A DNA stretch of 64,000 bases from Bagarius yarrelli (taxonomy: Eukaryota; Chordata; Actinopteri; Siluriformes; Sisoridae), in assembly GCA_005784505.1 (NCBI GenBank), contig VCAZ01000040.1, positions 1,092,501 to 1,156,500 on the forward strand, read 5' to 3'. The translations under genes and the position numbers were made by a program. Positions 35,452 to 48,560 of this stretch are shown piece by piece (the stretch's first letter is position 1; each line of letters starts with the position of its first letter). The notes under the pieces are model-generated. The model was not told where the DNA came from, searched no databases, and was given only the letters and a program-made list of their open reading frames with translations.

Positions 35452-38400
35452 TTCTTACAGGACTTGAGCATGCCACACAATCAGCTAGTGGAGGTGCAGG
35501 AGAATGTTCTGAAAAACTCCACTCACTTGACAACCCTGGATCTAAGCCACAATCTCCTGAGTGACACCAGTTTCTTCCCTGGAGCTTGGATTGACATGCC
35601 GTGAGTTACACACATATGCATTTATTTCTCAGCTACAGTGTTAATATCTGCAGTAGAAAAGATGATTAGTTATATATGGTGACAGGGACAGCCAAGTACA
35701 CAAATTTTTTATACATACACAGTAATAAGGTAGGTAGTGTTGCTACTCCACATCTCTGAGGGTCCTATCCTGAGCTTTAGTTACTGTCTGGGTTCGATAG
35801 TGTACATATTTTCCTGCATGTTTATGTGAATTTCCACTGTGTGCTTTAATTTATTTACACCTTCCAAAAATATGCCAGTAGGTAAACTTTCATATGTACT
35901 GCCTTTTTTATAGAGGGGCATCTCATACAGAACTTGGCTTTAATCTGTCCAGGATAAAACTTTAATAAATAAATGAACATCCAGTACTAAAAAAAATACT
36001 CCACCTGGAAAGTTAGGCTTTAGTTTTTTAACTGGATCAGATTGAAAAATATATCTTAAAATGTTTAAAAACATTTACACCAAGGTAAAAGTGCTTATTA
36101 AAATTTTTAACATTAAACTAAATGGCACAGTTCAACACAGTACACTGTATAGGCAAAAGTACAGTGAGTGAACACCTGACCATAACTCTTATATAAATGT
36201 ATTTCTCCCCAATCTTTTGCCACATAGTTGGAAACACACATTTTTAAGAATGGCTTTTTATGTTTTAGCATTTAAATTTTTTTTTAGACACAGTCTGTTA
36301 ACACACAATGTCAATGCCATTATGCTCCAGGCAACATCTATAAAGATCTATAAAGATCTAAAAAGAATTCAACCAAAGTTGGAGTAGAAGAACTCCTGAA
36401 ATTAAACCTTAAACCCAGTGAACACTGAAACCTGAAACTGAAATGTCAATTTTGCTTTAGAACTTTTTGATTTATGTCGGCATCTTACCAATTGATAAAT
36501 AATCACTATACCCAAAACTACATACATGCTTATTATTGTAAAAAAAGAATGTCCAGCTGTCCACATACTTTTGGTCATACAGCCTGTTGCCATCACTATT
36601 GTGAATGTAAATATTAAAATTGTAATCATGGTTTATTTTTAAACAGCTTTCAACTAAACAAATGTTGCATTTTAACACTAGATGGCGCACATTAACCAGG
36701 TATCAAAAGGGCATTGGTAGCGCTTCACAAAATAAATTTTTTAGTTTGGTTAATAATAAAAACATTCTTTTGACTTGGACCTGACAGCCACCTGTACGTC
36801 AGAGTTAATATCAGGATACATACAGAGGATATGTGTATTTTTCCAGGGTCAGCCATACCTATAAATAAGTCCAATGACACCACTGCGGCAAAAGCTAACA
36901 CACTCAGCAGTGCTGACACTTTTTTACATGCTTTGAAAGCACAAGATGGTGAAGTTTAGCCAGTGATTTATAGATAAGTGATTAAGTCACATTGTAGTCA
37001 TTGATTAATGATATTTTATATTTATAAGCATGAATTTGGTCAGTAACCTAAAAATTACAGTGGTGGAAATCCCAACCCAATTACTAAAATTATTATAATT
37101 TTTAATAAGTTTGTGAAGCTTTATCTAAAATCATAAAAACAAGTGTTAACCTATTTAGGGTTACAAAATGCTCAGTGACACGAATAATCAATGTTTAATG
37201 ATTAGCCTGATATTTATATATTAATTTATTGGGTTAATAAAATAAGACAGAAAAGATCAGTGAATTTAACGAGGAAAAATGATCTACAAAATTCTTGTAA
37301 TGATTCTTCTATAATACATTACATTAGGCTGTATCCAATCCAAAATCAGAGACAGACAGAGTAATGATGGATAGAAGACAATTTTGTCTTTTGTTGCAGC
37401 CATTTTTTTACAGCAGCCTAAATGTGTTTCTCGGTGGAGAATTCTATAATCTTACAGTGGCACACAGTACATGATAATTATCTTTACAACTTCACTATCA
37501 CCTTTATTTAATTGTAAGGCCACTAACCTATGCCATTTTCATCTTTTGATGTTTCAGTGTGTGTGATCTTCTCAACTGTGCTATTATCTCAGTGTAAATT
37601 TGCACATCTACCCTAATTTAGACATTCGCTGCTTTCATCTCCTGTCTGTTTGGAAGCGCCTGTCAGTCCAAATAGGCTCCTTAATTCTGCTCTGTAGAGC
37701 CAGTCTAATGACCACCACCAACCTTTACATGTTCCCTCATTAGATGCCTGGCCAATTTTTAACTCTTTAGCGCACCACTAAACACAATCCACAAGAAATC
37801 CACAGGAAACTGTCTTTCATTTGGCTTAATTTAAAGGCACACTTATTTACACTGTCCCTGCCATAGAGCTTGGCACCTAGCCCGTACATTCCTATTTTAG
37901 TTTTGGGTTGGACTTTAAAGCTTGTACAGTGTGTTCCCTTAAAAGACCATGCACTGTTTTACTTCTCTTTTTTTGTGGTATTCTATATTTATAAGATAAG
38001 AGAAAAGAACAGCTGCACAGAGACATAACATTCCAAAGTATCAGTGACCTATGTATGACCAGTGATTTTAAAGAAATCCTACATTAAGTTTTTAACATCG
38101 TAAAATCTAAGTGATGATATTTCCATGTGCAGGAATTACTAATAAGCAGAAAAACTGATGGATGTTTCCTCAACTGAAGTGAAAGTCTAGAAGCAAATGT
38201 TGATCATGAGTCTTAGTTAGTTCTCTCATAATTCATTGTCCAACGCTGGTGCAACAGAAAGAGTTTTTTATGTCTGTACTCAAGGACCAAAACAACTATG
38301 CCGATCAGTTGATAAAGATTGAGAGCCACTGGAACATTCTGGTAAGGTAATGTGTTGACCTGCTTCTCTGTTCAATGCTGTGGGAATTGGGGCAGCTTGG

Positions 38401-41400
38401 GGTTGAAAGACCCTCTGGACTCGGCAGGGGTGACGATTTGTTTGTATGTGTTGTCTGCACTCAAAAGTCTGCTTGTTACTGTTTGTGTGTGAGGGAAAAA
38501 AACAAAGGGGACCTCCAGGAGAGCTCCATTTGTTTCTGGTTAGCTGTGAGCTGGAACAGGGTATAAGGGGGTGGGGGGTTATGGATACTGAGGGTTGTAT
38601 GTTATGATGTATGAACCCGAAAGACCCATGCTCTGATTAATGGGTAAGAATTACAGTGGTTAATTTTATTTTGTTGAAGGGAAAATAAAGAACATGCATG
38701 CATTTAAGATTAGTAAAGAGCACATGTCAGAATACTTTAAAGAAAGTTTCCAAAGCAGTAAAAAATGTAAAATATTTACACAGAAGAAAAACGAGATCTC
38801 TAAACAGATTTTTTTTAATAAAGCGATAGAGTATGTTAATTGATTTTGTTTGTAGTCTTGCTGCAGTATATTTACCCCTGCAGTCTGTCATACATCCAGA
38901 AATCAGGGAAAAAAGCATGACTATGCAGGACTGCAATTGTTCTTGCCGACTTGTTATGTTATGTATAACAGTGGTGAGCATTTAGTGGTAATCGCAAGAC
39001 CTCTGCTTGCCACTAGAACTGCCTCTGACTTGCTTTTGTCTAAAAACACAATTCCAGTGCCAGATTATCTAAATCAGGAAACACACATACAATGTGTTAT
39101 CCATTTTTACAATGTTTTTCCTAACATTCAGATTAATTTTATGCTTAAAACTTTTGTGCGTTCCCTAGTGAAGAAGGTGATCAAATATGTATAGCTTTTA
39201 TTTATTGGAATCATTTGTTAAACACTTATAGGCCCTTTTTAAAAAAGTATGCTAAACTAAGTATGCGGGGCAGGCAGTATGTCAGAATACTTTAATATAA
39301 GAAATACAGTTCACAATAATATTACGGATGACATACTACTCCCTCCCGATTTGTATTACACTTTACCATGCCATGAGGCTGCGGGAGAGACGACTTGTCA
39401 TATGCAGAACTGGCCAAAAGTGCCAATGCAGCAATTTTTGAATGCTTTACGTAGCTTAAAATAAAAGAGGTAGTTAAACTGCACTATTACATTAACATTA
39501 TTCAACTTTAAATTATGACTTGAAGTGACAGCCTGTGCTTTGGGTCTAGCGACGTGTCCAATGAAAGCCGCATTCACCTCACACCAGGGCCAGGTCTCGC
39601 ACTTTTGCAAACGAGGAGAGAAAAAAAATTAGAAAGCAAGACCTACCCCCAAACTGGATTTACTAACAAAGACCAGTGAAGGTCTGTGTGCTATTTCAAA
39701 GATTATATCTATGAACGCTTTGAGTGGCTAATAGCTAGCATTGAGCACAACAATGAGCTATTTTGTTGCCATGTTAACTTTTTAATATGAGTAAAGGGAC
39801 ATGGAATAATTCTGGCCTTGACAGTCTGAACAGCGAAACCAATGCAGCTCCTAAACACCAAGATTTTAAGCACCTTATAATGTCATAAGAGGATATAATT
39901 CCTATAACAGGAATGCTTCCTAAAAGCACAGTATGGCCACCATAAAGAAGTTTCAGGTAAGAAGATAAAACATTAAGCACATTAAGGCAAAACTATTGTG
40001 ATGTGGAAGACATACTGCTGATGGCCTCAGGCATTTGGCTTCAGCTGTGCCTTTAGAGACAAGAATGCTACAAGTCAGTCAGACTGCATACTAAAATAAA
40101 TCACATCCTGGCCATTGCAGGACACCAAGCACACATAATTATTCAGGGTAGTCCGTGTATCTATAGACACAGTTTTGAGAATGCAAAACCCCGTCCAAAT
40201 AAGCTATAAGAAAAACACTGAATGATGTATCAAAGCTTAAATATAATATATCTCTATTTATGTTATATTTCCTTGTTAACATGTCAGAATCTTTATATAT
40301 TTGTTTTAATGTATACGCTTCATCCTTTTTGCACACTCTCAGAAAGCTGGAGACTCTGGATCTGTCTCACAACCAGCTGCACATGTTACCTGCTCACTTG
40401 CCCAGAGCTTTGCGACAGCTCTCCCTTCAGCACAACTTCATCCAGTCTATCCCAGCTGACTCTCTGAGTCACCTGCGGCCAGGCCTCCTGTCACTGCGCC
40501 TCTCTCACAACCAGCTCCTGGAACATGGGCTGCTAGGAAAGGCCTTTCGTGGAGCTTACAAAACGTTAGAGGAGCTCCACCTGGACAATAATAGGTTGGA
40601 GAGAGTCCCACCAAACATTCGCTATTTCAGGAACCTGCACCAGCTACGTCTGGATCACAATTATATCAGGTAAGTGGAACGTCACCAGGGTATAAGCTAT
40701 TAGCAGAATTAACAGACACATATGTAAGATAGAAGCAGCACAGTTCTTCCCGTACTTGCATGGGTTTACTCTGGGTACTCCGGTTTACTCCCACAGTCCA
40801 AAAACATGTATGTTAGGTTGATTGATGTTTTTAAATTGCCCATTGGAGTAAGTGTAAGTGTGTAGTTGGTCTGTATAAGCGATAGACTGGCGACACCCTG
40901 TCCAGGGTGTAACCCGTCCTTTCTCCCAATGACAGCTGGGATAGACTCCAGCAGATCCCTGTGACCTTGATTAGGAATAAGCGGGTATAGACAATGGATA
41001 GATGGATGGATGGATGGATGGATGGATGGATGGATGGATGGATGAATATGTAAGATAATAATAGTACAGCTACAAAAGCTGTGTAGATTATTTATTAATT
41101 GAAATGAATAATTAATATTAGACTTCTGGTAATTGTGAGCTTGACAATTGTACATATAATTGTGCGCTCAATGCAAACTGGTTTATATACAAGTAATTAT
41201 ATAAAATTTATAACTAAACAAATGTAATAGTTTTATTTTAAAAAAATATTCAAAATATAAGTGTGTCTTCCCCAAACCAAAGTTTATAGCACGCAGTCAT
41301 TTGGGATGCCTCTATACTCCGTAGCAAGTTTTTACTTCACTGGAACTTGGATACCCAAACACCGTTCCAGCATGACGAAGCCCCTGTGCGCAAAGCCCTT

Positions 41401-42187
41401 AAATTCCATGAAGTCATTACTACATAACTACATATTTTTTCCCCCAATACCTTTAGAAATATAGTTTACAATTTGTGTTAATTAAAATATTATGCAAATT
41501 TGATGTCACTGAATTATTATAGACATGATAATTATTTTATAATGCTAGCTACAAATCATACAATTAAGAATGATTTGCAGCTTCTTCCAAGCATACAGAC
41601 CATAGGTATGGTCATAGGCATCATTAGGCATGTTTATTTAGTTCCTGGTTTTAGCAGCTGGTTTGCATTTCAAAACCATAAACTTGTCTACATGTTTAGG
41701 TCATTCTACCATGTCATGGCAATCATGACCCTGACTAAAGCCCCAGAAACTCCAGACTAGTGAGAAACAAAAATATGTTTCTTTTGGGTGCCTGCCAGTA
41801 ATTGTGTAGATTTAACTATAGTGACCATAACTCCTGTTCACGAGGTTTAAACAGTCCTGCAGTTTATCACCATGCTAAACCGTAACAGCTTTACAGCTAC
41901 TAGAAATGGGTTAATATATTTAAAAGTCATTTTTTAAGATAATGAAATATGCATGTTGTCAGAGACGTATATGTGTAAGTCACTCTACTGCATAAATAAT
42001 GTGTTTCAGTGCTTTTCCAGTAAAGTCTGTGTGTAAAGTCAGTCTCACCATCCCGTCTCCCCTGTTGGCACTTCACCTGGAGAACAACTACATTGATGTG
42101 AACAGGATCCCACGAAAAGCTCTGTCTTGCATCCCTGACCTCCAGAGGGTCGTCCTGGAGCCGCAGAATCATAATGAGATTGTGTAA
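31560..42187 (+). CDS. ECM2/ECMX-family secreted leucine-rich matrix protein, 573 aa
   Basis: Exons: 31560-31719, 32975-33027, 33368-33824, 33934-34049, 34956-35088, 35194-35351, 35461-35600, 40343-40669, 42010-42187. All phases close to 574 codons. Signal peptide MQSALILCVCVGVFAGALA is followed by a short polar segment, RERR at residues 54-57, KKKK, and an Asp/Glu-dominated tract at residues 125-178. Then comes a two-Cys LRR cap (Cys192, Cys201), about a dozen LRRs (for example LEVITLSRNFLDD) and a C-terminal ear repeat ending SCIPDLQRVVLEPQNHNEIV. Repeat order and cap match ECM2, but the N-terminal VWC domain of ECM2 is missing. Tandem linkage to bgn points to the X-linked paralogue ECMX, a pseudogene in human. 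It is likely an extracellular collagen- or growth-factor-binding matrix protein; function is inferred. Intron 7 is 4.7 kb. Confidence 0.88.
32010..32515. mobile_element. Tc1-like transposon relic in ECM2/ECMX intron 1
   Basis: The left part reads caccgtctactaaattaggac and the right part gtgtgtgaaaatctcaggag…atactcaaaccagc. Both are recognisable pieces of the same fish Tc1-like family seen at 6400-6670. Internal sequence is scrambled or degraded. Confidence 0.5.
33527..33688 (+). repeat. GA-rich low-complexity tract encoding the polyacidic segment
   Basis: A purine-only stretch of GAA/GAG/GAT codons inside exon 3 codes for about 54 residues that are nearly all Asp, Glu or Gly. The high repetitiveness makes copy-number variation likely. 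Confidence 0.9.
34095..34275 (+). mobile_element. tRNA-derived SINE (family B) in ECM2/ECMX intron 4
   Basis: It has a clear tRNA-like head: box A TAGCTCAGTGG near 34101 and box B GGTTCAATTCC near 34146. The body then reads ccagcaagctgcc…gagcaaagcccttaact. The 3' end is truncated. Confidence 0.75.
35411..35448. repeat. (GT)n microsatellite next to exon 7 acceptor
   Basis: A (GT)n run, pure from 35421, ends only 12 nt before the acceptor of exon 7 (starts 35461). Its purine-pyrimidine alternation replaces most of the normal polypyrimidine tract. Confidence 0.9.
35601..40342 (+). other. ECM2/ECMX intron 7 (4.7 kb)
   Basis: It holds a 430-bp Tc1-like MITE (listed separately) and otherwise AT-rich sequence. 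The G-rich patch at 38380-38580 is not obviously coding. No extra exon was recognised. Confidence 0.5.
36148..36582. mobile_element. Tc1-like MITE with matching terminal inverted repeats
   Basis: The left end ctgtataggcaaaagtacag pairs with the right end, which reverse-complements to ctgtatgaccaaaagtatgt. The body includes ccccaatcttttgccacatagttgg, shared in order with the relic at 41255-41455. No ORF is present. The ends suggest a TA target site. Confidence 0.65.
40738..41046 (+). mobile_element. 5'-truncated SINE (family A) with (GGAT)n tail, ECM2/ECMX intron 8
   Basis: It starts in the body (tgcatgggtttactctgggt) and runs through ctcccacagtccaaaaacat and gatagactccagcagatccc. It ends in a (GGAT)n tail at about 40996-41044. 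The same family as 13387-13732. Confidence 0.75.
41255..41455. mobile_element. Tc1-like MITE fragment, ECM2/ECMX intron 8
   Basis: The blocks ttccccaaaccaaagttt, ttttacttcactggaactt and cgttccagcatgacgaagcc follow the order of the fish Tc1-like family. Terminal repeats are missing. Confidence 0.5.
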
Positions 42188-45100
42188 AAGCTCAGCAGAT
42201 CGTATCTGTCACTTCCTATCTGCTTGCTGTTGAGTTTGAAAGCACGCATTCATTTAAATTGTTAATTTAACTATTTAATTCAGGGTGTTTATTTGTGTTT
42301 TTCAAGACACTGCTGGCTATATTCTTTGTGTATTCTGAATTTTTGCTTATTGTCATAATAACACCGCAATGTCTTCACTTCTAACAAGAAAATCACTTTT
42401 CTTTTGGTAAAAAAAAGAAAATTGCTGTTTTAATATTTGTTCTAATCAATACCTTTAACCCAACTCTTCGTATGTCTGTGAAGTGTCTTAAATACAAATG
42501 TGCATTTACACTCGCTAGCAAAATAATTACCGATATTGTGTTATTTTTATTTGAACCTGGCAGGACAAATGTATAATTAATAATCTTTAAGTACAGATCA
42601 TCACATTAAGTATTTACAAATTACACAATGAGAATTAATATTAAATTAACTGACAATGAATAAACAGAAGAACAATGATTACACAAAAAACTCTGAGGAC
42701 TTTTTTTGAATTTAGAACCTTTAAAGGAAAGCAACTCTATCATTAGTGTTTAATACCACAAAGGTACAAGGTGTGTGTGGGAGATTGGGAAAGTGGGATT
42801 ATGCGGTGATTATTTGGCTTTTTTAACCAAGTGGCTGCTCCATTAGCATGAAACAATACCTGTTTTTTTACAGCCACTCCATTCCCTGAGCAGCAGGGGA
42901 GAAACTAAGGAGGAAACTTTGTAACAGAAATTAGGTCCAGACATTGAGCTTCAAGCTGGGGACATTTCCAAAATCTTCTTTAGCACATAATGGCCACAAC
43001 AGGCCAGCTAAACTGCTGTTGTGCTATGTTCAATGTCCAAGTTGATTTTATAACATCCTAATCTTCATGATGGTGCCAACATGACTTCTTCAGTATACAA
43101 TGTTTTTCTTGTTTGTTGGTCCCACCCTGCCCTCTTTCTTATTTCCACACTCTGATGGTAACCAAAGACAGCAAGACTTTTATAGGGCACACACTTTAGT
43201 CATTACAGAATTTCAAATGTATTGGAATTAGGCTTATTTCTGTGCTTATACTCCTCTTTCCTCCACATAGTTTATTTACTTGGTAAGCTACATTTCTCTC
43301 CTGATTTCTCTAGACAATTTTGTGCATTCAAGGCACCAATTTATTACAGTAAACATTTGTTTGAATTATTTTTCTTCTACAAAATCCTTTTTAAACCCAC
43401 AGAACATCTAGTTTTTTAAAAATGTATTTTTTATTTAGTCTAGAATTTTCCATGAATCATACATTTTGGTTATTACCTGTTGGGACAGACTGGTAAATAG
43501 TAAAATTATGAGTCATGAAAAGCTCCAGAGAGCAGGAAGAAAAAAAAAAAACATGCAGGTTTGCAATTCACCAAAACCAAATATCTGCAAGATATAAGCA
43601 ATTCAAAGCCTCATTAATAACTCATATTGTCCAGAAAGTCCACAATAGAAATGTAGTATTTTGCAGCTCATTGCTCAACAAACAGCATAACATAACAGAT
43701 GACATAGTGTCTTGCATAAACGTTGACTCAATCTGCATTCAATCAGTCTACATTGCAAAGCGTTTATGATTAGATAATATTGTCAGTACTCCAGTTATGG
43801 CACCAATATTGCATTACAGAATGGTTTCATTTGACATATCATTTTTGGATTATTCTGCTCACTGAGCCTCATTTAGTAATCTTTCAGTACAAATGTATAG
43901 AAATATTTGCCAAACAAAACAATGTCTTTATGAATTTGCATTGTAAAAAATGCCCACAACAAAAAACTTTTGATGTACAGAATGCTGGAAACACAAAAAT
44001 GACTACCAATAATGAGAGGAAAAGCATTATTCTTTAATCACGTCTATGCCATTAAAAATATTTCCTGGTGTATTAGCACTAAAAAAGTAAAAGGGAAGTG
44101 GTGTGATATAAAAATGAAGCTCTACACTGTATCCAGGTGATAATGCAAGCAAACCTGTGCCAATGTGCTGGATTTAGACAGGGCCCCACAGTGACAAATG
44201 CAGAATGCAATATTCAGATTGTACAACACAGCAGTAAGTACCCAACCACCCTTATAACCCTGTTACATTATGTAGAGGACATCATGGTGGCTTTTTCTTT
44301 TTTAGCTGAACATGTAATCACATGTTACCTCTGTAAACTCCCCCGCTGCATCAACCGTGTGCGGTTATCTCAGTTCCACATAATTGTACAGTTGTTGTAG
44401 TCAGGGGGTGGCTGCATCAGAAGGCACACCATTTTAGACATTCTTTTTCTTTCTACAGTTTAACATGTTTTTATGGAACATGTCAAGATGGGATGTCTTT
44501 GGCCTGAGTGCATAGCAGAAAAATGTTAAATGTTATAGTTTATAGACAGTATTTTTGCAGTACTTCTTGCACTCTTGCCTTACTCCTGCTAACAATCTAA
44601 ATGACAGCACATTTATTCCGTTCCAAGAAGCATCATTGTTCATTGTACCAACCGAGAGTGTGGCAAGAGGTACATAATCACTGCTTTGGATGCAAAAGTT
44701 AAAGAACTGCTGAAGTCTAAAAGTAAAAATGGCCACGTTATATACAATTTTATCAAAAGCTAAGCTTAATAATTTTACTTATGAATCAGTTGTTTAATAC
44801 TCAGTATACCTAATACTCCACACATTTCATCTATCATCATGACCTTTTTGTTAAATAGTAATCTTTTTTTTTTACTTAGATTAAAACACTTATAATGCCT
44901 TACTAATTATGCTCATCTGGATGGAATGCCCATCCTTTGAAAGGTGCCAAGAACACAGTCTTTCAGAGTTAGAGAAAAAAGGATGTGGCGGTAAACAATT
45001 CTCCATAGACAGAAACCTAAGCTACATCCTAAAGCCGTAAGGCAAAAACAATCTCAAATTTATTTAGAATGTTTTTAATGTTTATATATTTTTTATTTTA

Positions 45101-47050
45101 CATTCATTAACAATTATGTATAAAATGTATCTATATATCTACAAATTATATGTATTTAACAAATACCAAAACCGCTTGATCAGCAACAGGAGCTTCCTGT
45201 GTTTATTATTTGAAAAGATGGAGAAGTTGCAGATGTCGACCCCCCAGAGGCCAATTGACGCATGGACCAGAACAACACAAAACCCACACTTTATTTCACA
45301 ACTGCACTGTATAGGATAAAGGGATGCAAGAGTGCAGGGAAATTAGAGAGCATGTGGCAAAACAGAGTGTCTAACTCTGCATAAGGTCTATAAAGGATAT
45401 TGTTTTTTAGTTATATGATTTAAATATGTGTTATACGATTTATCGTGGCAGGTCTGTTTCAAAACGAATAAGGACATTGTTGAATGTTGTTGTAAGCTGT
45501 TTTACATCTGTTTACAATTACACAGAATCTTTAAGTTTAAGTTAATGGCTTCAAATTTTAGAAGCAGTGATGGCTTGAAAATTAAAATATTATATCATAC
45601 AGAAATACTGTTACAAATGCAACTGTTAAAATGCTGGGTGACCTGTATAGGAGACATTCACTGTCACTGTCATTGTGTGACTAGTAGAAAAGACATTTAA
45701 TGCTGCACATTGGCGCCTCAAAAGAAAATGTGAAATTTTATTCTTTTGGCTTTTGTTAAAAAGAAATAATTAGTTCTTAGGATGTTTTAAAAGTTGAGTT
45801 GCAGACCCTTTTCCAGTTAGCCACGGCACACAATTTTAACCTAAGGGTGTCCTGCTAGAATTAATAGCATGAATAACTGCAAGATATTCGGCTAATAGAA
45901 AATAAAAAGCAGACTGTAGATATAATACAGCATTAGGCACTGCCTATGGCTTCATGGCTACTTTATAAATTGATTACATGCTCATACGAATAAAACCTGG
46001 TGATCATGTTTATAATGTCAAGGTTTAATCTGGACAACATGCTTTTAAGTGTATTGTGTGTGTTTGCACATCCATGTGTGTAGGCATTTTTAACAGGTTC
46101 TAGTAATAATACAATTAGAAACACAGTCTTATACGGCCCAGCCGTCTGTGACAGGGCGAAAGGTCAGGCCGCCAGTCCATCACAGGGCCACACACACACA
46201 CACACACACTCAGTCCAATGGGCAATTTAGAATCACCAATCAACCTAACATACATGTTTTTGGACTGTGGAAGGAAAGAGGGTTACCTGGAGTAAACCCA
46301 CGCAAGCACAAGGAGAACATGCAAACTCTACACAAAGAAAGGCACTTGCCCTTCTTGCTGTAAGGCAACAGTGCTAACCACTAAGCCACCATACTGCCCA
46401 AGATATCTTATTGCTAAAAGTGTAAAAGAATTTGCACCTTTATCTAGCGTTAGACTGTCTGAATAGTTATTGCGGTTTAAAAGCACAACTATAACTATCT
46501 CTGTGCAACACAGGTCTTAAACACACTTCATTGTGGTTATTTTGCCATTTATGTTATGTTTTAGGGGTTTCTGACTGTAAGCACGACAGATATAAGGTAT
46601 AAGGTACACACTTTTTGTGTTGCAAAAATAATAATTATGAAATGATTTGATAATGAGAAGAAAGCAATGGGATGTTCAGACACTAGGGGGAGCACTGGTT
46701 TAAAACGCACAATAACTACACTATTAAACCATTATTATTTTTAAAAACACTGAGGCAATCTGATCTTTTTTATTTCCAAAATAAAATTAAAAGTTTGAAA
46801 TATCCTTCTTTATTGAAATGCAGAAATAATGCTAACAGAAATCGGACGGTTACAGGTTAGACAGGTTAACTACCGCGGCGCGTAATATAATAAATAATCT
46901 AAACTGAGATATCCCATCATAAACAGGTTAATGAACCTATACTGACTACATGCTCAGGAGTTGACTAATAAACGTTTATATTATCATAAAGAGGTTTTAT
47001 TTAGCAATAACTTGTTACAGGCTACGTGAAGTCACTGTCTTAGTGCTTTC
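42188..47050 (+). other. ECM2/ECMX 3' UTR and intergenic sequence
   Basis: An AATAAA at 42659-42664 could end the ECM2/ECMX transcript about 470 nt after the stop. The remainder is AT-rich with one SINE at 46137-46400. I see no other gene up to 47050. Confidence 0.45.
46137..46400 (-). mobile_element. SINE (family A), minus strand
   Basis: Read on the minus strand it begins gggcagtatggtggcttagtgg (box A), continues through agagtttgcatgttctcc and ttccacagtccaaaaacatg, then a (GT)n run, and ends in cctttcgccctgtcacagacgg. Colinear with the 13387 copy. Confidence 0.8.
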
Positions 47051-47146
47051 TTAGCATTCTGTGTGGGAGAGGTTGCTAGAAATGTTGGGCTGAACTTCCT
47101 CCAGCTCCTCCGTTATTTTCCTAGAAGTTTTCAGTCCTTCACTCAG
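47051..47146 (-). CDS. Candidate terminal coding exon, unknown gene (minus strand)
   Basis: On the minus strand a good acceptor (ctctattctgcag) precedes a 96-nt open stretch of 31 codons, LSEGLKTSRKITEEL…SHTEC, ending TAA. An AATAAA (plus tttatt, 46996-47001) follows the stop by about 50 nt. The peptide is hydrophilic and helix-prone. I found no partner exon upstream on the minus strand and do not recognise the family. It could be chance. Confidence 0.3.
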   Translation of the reverse strand: MSEGLKTSRKITEELEEVQPNISSNLSHTEC

Positions 47147-47287
47147 CTGCAGAATAGAGACCAGATAACTCGAAAAAAACCCAAGGCAGCTTCTTTAAGT
47201 TTGGTGCTTGCAAAATATTAAGCTTTTTAAAGACAATTTTCTCATAAATGTAATTAATTCTTATACACGGTAATTGTGTCTGTCCAG

Positions 47288-48560
47288 AGTGAAAGGGATT
47301 GCTGACGCTGAGAGGGAATTTGAGGATATTGCTGTTGAGGTAAGTTCGATGTTATTTTAAATATTTTAATTATTTTTTATTATTATTATTATTATATTTT
47401 TATTTTTTTTGTAAAAACTTTTTTTTTAAGGCAACGCTGTATTTTTTCCCCCGAACATATTTTTAGTTAGTTTGCAGCCTAATTAATCGTGATTTTGATG
47501 CCAATGTTATTCATAGAACAGCAAAAAAAAAACAGTTAAAAGTTTTTCTTTACACACTATTAAACTATAACCTGGATAAAGTTTAACACGTGTGTTAGAC
47601 AGTTTATGATGTGAACTATTATGAATTATCCTCCAGGAAATATTATGTCACATATATAGGTAAAATTTATTGTTCTGTTGTAATGTGTGTTGTGGTCTAT
47701 AGATGTCGCTCTTGGGCACAATTCAGTAGAAGCACGCTCAGGTGCATTTAAAGGAATCATTTACAGAAATAAAATAATTTTCAGATATTTTTTTTTCCTT
47801 TTTTTTTAAACAGATGTTAGGATCTGTTGTTTTTTTATTTTAAAAAAAAGATATATAAGCTTGCATAGACAATGGGTTATGTTCTGTAGTTACTAATAAA
47901 ACTGCAAACCCTACTTCCTTGATCTTAAACTACAATATACTGTATAGTTTATTCAAAAATAAATTAAAAATTGACTTACTGTATTATAGTGTTATAGTGA
48001 AATTTATGGTGTTATCCTACTACTTGGTTGTTACTTAAGTCCAGTGTGATAATTTTGTCACGTAATGTGATTGGTCAGTAGTTCATTATACAATCTGATA
48101 AACTAAATTTGTAAAACCATGATAATTTGATAGAAAGTGAACATTATATGTGTAAAAAAAAATCTTTTTGGCAGTTGCTTATTTTGTGTTGATATAATGA
48201 TGTAACAGTCTTATTTTGTTTCAGTCAATTGTATCTGCTTTGTGCCCATCATACATCTCTTTGTTTAGATATTTATTCACAATACTTTTCAATTTAGGTT
48301 CATGCATGAATGAAACTGATAACAAGAGACTGAGAACTTGATCATAAATAGTGAAAGCATCATGTCTGGAACCACTGGTAAAATTTTGGCCTTCTGTGAA
48401 AAAAGCTTATATTAGACCTCCATCCAACCCCAATTTAACAGACACATGTTCTTATTTTACATGGCTGCTGTTTACGTCAGTACTTCAGGACCTTCAAGAG
48501 TCTGATCCCTCAGCCTATGGTGTTAACAGAGCAATGAGCACTTATGACAGTGAGAAATAA
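47288..48560 (+). CDS. Candidate two-exon C-terminus of an unknown gene (plus strand)
   Basis: Exon A is 47288-47339, with acceptor gtctgtccag and perfect donor GAG|GTAAGT. It reads VKGIADAEREFEDIAVE in one frame. Exon B is 48489-48560, with acceptor gtcagtacttcag. It joins in phase and reads DLQESDPSAYG…STYDSEK before TAA 48558. No start exon was found and the protein is not recognised. Alternatives are an untranslated bgn leader exon, a decayed pseudogene, or chance splice signals. Confidence 0.3.

Noticed and set aside
38380..38580. G-rich patch in ECM2/ECMX intron 7 as a possible exon
   Set aside because: No frame joins phase 2 of exon 7 to exon 8 through it, and direct joining gives a perfect LRR (DMPKLETLDLSHNQL).
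43515..44400. Three consecutive plus-strand ORFs of 84-87 codons
   Set aside because: Composition is random and AT-rich, with no splice-site framing, similarity or good start context. They are treated as chance ORFs.
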